Source: Nematopogon swammerdamellus (Eukaryota; Arthropoda; Insecta; Lepidoptera; Adelidae). Taken from it: DNA of 64,000 nucleotides. Location: positions 16,889,741 to 16,953,740 of the forward strand of contig OX336348.1 in the NCBI GenBank assembly GCA_946902875.1, given 5' to 3'. The notes under the pieces are model-generated. The model searched no databases. It was not told the origin of the DNA and worked only from the letters and a program-made list of their open reading frames with translations. Positions within the stretch are counted from its first letter, which is position 1, and every line of letters starts with the position of its first letter. The position numbers and the translations under genes are program-made. Shown here piece by piece: positions 62,001 to 64,000 of the stretch.

Positions 62001-64000
62001 GAACACAAACGAGGGTGCTATGCGGCCATCTTACATCCAGTACGGTGGTGGTATCAACCCAGTCGGCTACAATTAGAGCCTAACACCTAGTAAGGGGCAA
62101 GGGAAGGGACCTACAGTTTTACACCGGCTCCGAACGGTGAAGCAGCAGGTGTAGGTATGCACGTAAATTTTTTCGTCAGAAAAAACTCATTGGTACACGC
62201 CAACGGGATTCGAACCTCGGACCTCCCGCATGAGAAGCCGATGCTCAAACCACTCGGCCACCCGCTGCTTCATGCCGTCATATTTTTATTTAGTTATTTT
62301 TGTGTTGTGATGTTGTGTTGTGTTTTGTATGGGCAGAATTGTCTGAAATAAAGAAGTTATTATTATGTATTATTATTTAAAAAAAAATAGACCTTCTTGT
62401 TGAGCTCCGGCAGCAGGTCGTGCGGTGTGAGGGCGACGGGCGGCGCGGCGCGCTGCGGAGACGGCAGCCGCGACCCGCCGACCGCCACCCACGTACTGCA
62501 CGAGCGAGAGGCCGCCCCCAACGCGCGCGCCTCCAGCGCAGCGCTCAGAGCCACCTCCGATGAGGAGCTGCAACGTCCGAAGCAGATCTCTCGTGACCAG
62601 CGATGATACGAGTACAGTACAGAAGTCGCCGGCGCGTCGGCTGGTGCTTGATACCTGTTTCTTTAGGTTTTCGTATCCCCCGTACGGAGGCCTATTACTA
62701 AGCCTACGCCGTCTGTCTGTCTGTCCGTCGGTCTGTCTGTCTGTCCGAGGACTGTATCTCTTAAACCGTAATAGGTAGCCCGTTTAAATTTTCACAGAAT
62801 ATGTGTTATTTTATTATGGTGGATATAACAACAAATAATAAAATATAGAAAAGGTCAAAAATTAAGGGGGGTCCCCATACAAGAAACGTATTTTTTTTCA
62901 AAGTTTTTTTTGTGGTGCGGAAACCTAAGTGCTCGAGTCCGACTCGCACTTGGCCGGTTTTTTTTATTGCCGGGTCGCCCGGTATTTTATTGGTATGCCC
63001 GAGGTCGAAATCTCAAACGCAGACAATTTTACCCCCGAGGATGTGCCAGTCCGGTTCGGAGGTGGACTAAATGTCGCTGGGGAAAGGCTATCAACCCGCA
63101 ATTTGAACATTCGTGGATTGTAGGAGTAGTGTAATATATTCCCCGTTCCACACCTTTGCAGTGTGGTGGCACAAGAACGATTTAGAGGATTGTGCAGTTC
63201 GAAGAACTCTTCTGTCGACTACAAAGGAGTGTCCCACGAGAGTATGGCGGGTTTGGCGAAGGCGAACAGGAGAAGGAGGAATGGGGAAGCAAGTTCGTCA
63301 GAGCAGCTGCCATAGTGGTACCGATAAAACAGGCTCAATGACGCACTGATTCATCTCTGTTCTTTAGAGGTCCTTTGTGAGTACAGAGTCGCCAATGAGG
63401 CGAATGGCTGGCCACTAAATAGAATCCAAGGCTCAAAGAAATTATTTAGGGTACCCTCCTAAAGATGACTGCAAGGTTCCATCAGTATCACCTGTTTCGC
63501 AAACTATCGTGCATTTCTCGAACATGTATTGGACATCAGCAGGACAGGACTTCTGCAATGCTCTCAGTAAATGAAAGGGCGATTTTACAGGGTGTAAAAA
63601 AGCATTCATTCATAAGTCTCTGTGTTCTGTGTCTGCGCCTGCGTAAGGGGACAGTTCTTGGACACATTACCCTCTGATCTGCACGTCCCGCTCAGCAGCG
63701 CCGAGCACATCTCCGGCGCTGAAGCTGCGGTGCAGCCCCAGCGCGGCGCACAACGCCGCGCAGCCCGCCAGCAGCTCCCGGCATCCGTCCTCCGTGCCGA
63801 CCGATCCTCGTAGCGGCAGCGTCTTCACACCCCTGCAGACATTACCCTCTGATCTGCACGTCCCGCTCAGCAGCGCCGAGCACATCTCCGGCGCTGAAGC
63901 TGCGGTGCAGCCCCAGCGCGGCGCACAACGCCGCGCAGCCCGCCAGCAGCTCCCGGCACCCGTCCTCCGTGCCGACCGATCCTCGTAGCGGCAGCGTCTT
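58906..64000 (-). CDS. Unrecognised host gene, C-terminal exons (5' end outside window)
   Basis: Minus-strand gene model: exon 63832-63671 (or its duplicate 64000-63846), then 62567-62393, 60777-60685, 60124-59971 and 59033-58906 with stop TAG at 58906-58908. Every boundary has AG and GT, and phases agree throughout: GG|C, 0|0, 0|0, then A|AC. This gives about 236 aa. The visible order is a Cys/Leu-rich helical stretch (RELLAGCAALCAALGLHRSF), an Ala/Pro-rich stretch with LTPHDLLPELNKK, a charged helix (VRQNYIRRRLLTTYRALERL), an Ala/Pro-rich linker, and a C-terminal helix with PLSKYERNMMIFNWLHTLDE. GC-rich codons and conserved-looking motifs in exons surrounded by AT-rich or TE-filled introns argue for a real gene. 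I do not recognise the family and assign no function. Introns hold SINEs, LINE pieces and an RTE fragment. Confidence 0.75.
59034..59726. other. Intron sequence, no repeat recognised
   Basis: Lies between the last two exons of the minus-strand gene; AT-rich. Confidence 0.5.
59727..59945 (-). pseudogene. RTE-like RT fragment in an intron
   Basis: The minus strand reads YYLGQILRLGRQGLLKEVER, RIQLHWAAFGKLKFALRSDL, PQNFKTHIYDQCVLPVM. This is the thumb-side region just before the YGAETW motif of RTE-type RTs. Confidence 0.82.
59971..60124 (-). CDS. Ala/Pro-rich exon of the unrecognised minus-strand gene
   Basis: Acceptor GGTCCCTCAG|GCA, then 51 codons plus one base, rich in Ala, Pro and Ser (includes VGPGPKTLSVPPPPAQARQ and GPQIHTALFP), donor A|GTACGT. 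It is probably a disordered linker. An RTE retrotransposon remnant on the same strand begins about 25 bp inside the following intron. Confidence 0.7.
60283..60480. mobile_element. Palindromic MITE (GTTGAAGGCGGT hairpin), second copy
   Basis: AACCCTGGAGTTGAAGGCGG and CACCGCCCTCAACTCTAGGG arms; located in an intron of the minus-strand gene. Confidence 0.78.
60490..60660 (+). repeat. Direct repeat pair of about 35 bp
   Basis: TTTACCCATCTA-AAAA-TGTGCCAAGCGCCG occurs near 60492 and 60600; GATCTGACGCGAG occurs twice between them. Confidence 0.8.
60685..60777 (-). CDS. Exon of the unrecognised minus-strand gene (31 codons)
   Basis: Acceptor TCTGGTTCAG|GTG, then 31 codons in phase 0 (VRQNYIRRRLLTTYRALERL followed by SQSDFNLDRLE), and a strong donor GAG|GTGAGA. 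It looks like a single basic amphipathic helix. It lies between a repeated AT-rich stretch and SINE DNA, which makes the clean open frame with two good splice sites stand out. Confidence 0.75.
60932..61175 (-). mobile_element. SINE family A, body
   Basis: GGCGACATCACCTACAACAT to GGGAAGGGAGTTAAAGTTTT. Confidence 0.82.
61395..61802 (+). pseudogene. LINE family E RT C-terminus and 3'UTR
   Basis: RRRETEHAFVVDIGLLRTHR, FLKSFLCRTGSVWNCLPASV, FPDSFNLGVLKRA; 3'UTR with TTTCGCGAGGAGAGG and GGCACAGCCACCCATG. It sits in an intron, antisense to the gene. Confidence 0.82.
61870..62273 (-). mobile_element. SINE family B, full length
   Basis: GTATGGGTGGCTGAGTCGGA to reversed B box (GGATTCGAACCTCGG) and A box (CCACTCGGCCACCCGC). 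In an intron, same strand as the gene. Confidence 0.9.
62393..62567 (-). CDS. Exon of the unrecognised minus-strand gene
   Basis: 175 nt: acceptor GTTGCAG|C, then 58 codons starting SSSEVALSAALEARALGAA and ending LTPHDLLPELNKK, donor AAG|GTCTAT. The exon is strongly GC-rich against an AT-rich intron. Its phases fit both neighbours. A GTCTAT donor is weak, which lowers certainty for the 3' boundary. Confidence 0.72.
62662..62966 (+). mobile_element. Family D repeat, near full length
   Basis: TTTCGTATCCCCCGTACGG start, (GTCT)n, GTAATAGGTAGCCCGTT, end CCGACTCGCACTTGGCCGG. In an intron. Confidence 0.85.
62967..63670. other. Intron, unassigned; possible LINE 5' remnants
   Basis: The plus-strand frame near 62998-63123 (VEISNADNFTPEDVPVRFGG) is not recognised; nothing else identifiable. 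Confidence 0.4.
63671..63832 (-). CDS. Duplicated exon, downstream copy
   Basis: 162 nt: one base, 53 codons from GVKTLPLRGSVGTEDG to AAERDVQIR, then GG. The acceptor TCTGCAG|G lies in the 13-nt spacer shared with the upstream copy. The donor AGAGG|GTAATGTG leads into the 1.1-kb intron. The GG end pairs with the leading C of the exon at 62567 to make Gly. The repeat period is 175 bp. Confidence 0.72.
63846..64000 (-). CDS. Duplicated exon, upstream copy (cut by window edge)
   Basis: 155 of the expected 162 nt are visible. It is identical to the downstream copy except for one base (GGCACCCG versus GGCATCCG on the plus strand). The donor AGAGG|GTAATG is intact, but its intron to the next copy would be only 13 nt. 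The exon appears symmetric in phase (it needs one base to complete the first codon and leaves two), so carrying either copy keeps the frame. Confidence 0.7.

Overview
The window looks like a piece of a lepidopteran (moth or butterfly) nuclear genome. The evidence is the repeat content, which matches families I know as common in Lepidoptera: the repeat running from GGGTTCCGTA to CACTTGGCCGG, short Helitron-like units ending in CTAGT, LINE 3' tails of the TTTATTGCAC type, RTE- and Jockey/CR1-like fragments, and many hAT MITEs. I cannot name the species. Nearly every long open frame is spurious or lies inside a repeat. The landscape is TE on TE, with nesting several layers deep, and many insertions still show exact target-site duplications (TSDs).

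Two host genes can be supported. The first (45100-46124, plus strand) is a complete homologue of SNRNP27, the 27 kDa protein of the U4/U6.U5 tri-snRNP. It is 151 aa long, with an RS-rich N-terminal half and the conserved C-terminal block ending [20 protein letters not shown]. Its single coding intron is, base for base, a 561-bp hAT-type MITE plus one copy of its 8-bp TSD (CGCGCAGG). The duplicated target site supplies the splice sites, so splicing restores the pre-insertion exon exactly. This is an introner-like intron gain inside a spliceosome gene, and it is the main discovery of the window. The second gene runs on the minus strand from beyond the window's right edge to a stop codon at 58906. 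I assembled its last exons by eye: 63671-63832, 62393-62567, 60685-60777, 59971-60124 and 58906-59033. All splice phases agree. I do not recognise the protein. Its 162-nt exon at 63671-63832 is tandemly duplicated (second copy 63846 to beyond 64000). Only 13 nt separate the copies, and those 13 nt are at once a donor and an acceptor.

Layout. 1-6.3 kb: SINEs, a 1-kb foldback element, LINE tails and RTE fragments. 6.3-14 kb: a 1.6-kb hAT carrying a short LINE, Jockey/CR1-like LINE 3' ends, SINEs, and a hAT shell filled with other repeats. 14-20 kb: tRNA-headed SINEs, a 48-bp minisatellite, and palindromic MITEs with insertions. 20-28.8 kb: dense SINEs, a hAT inside a palindromic MITE, a pogo/Tigger-like element with a transposase remnant, and a hAT with a transposase C-terminus inside a SINE. 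28.8-45 kb: a 1.9-kb hAT with two internal tandem arrays inside another SINE, remnants of a LINE with a restriction-like endonuclease domain, and two paralogous segments that record empty and filled insertion sites. 45-46.7 kb: SNRNP27. 46.7-58.8 kb: AT-rich DNA with foldback MITEs, a tandem PIF-like MITE dimer, and 160-bp repeats. 58.9-64 kb: the unknown minus-strand gene with TE-filled introns.

The SINEs are modular. Two tRNA-derived heads and one non-tRNA head (starting ACCGTGTGGGGCCGGTACTT) are joined in different combinations to four different 3' bodies with different tails.

All calls were made by reading. TSDs, inverted repeats and splice phases were checked by hand. No database search was run, and boundaries of degenerate repeats are approximate.
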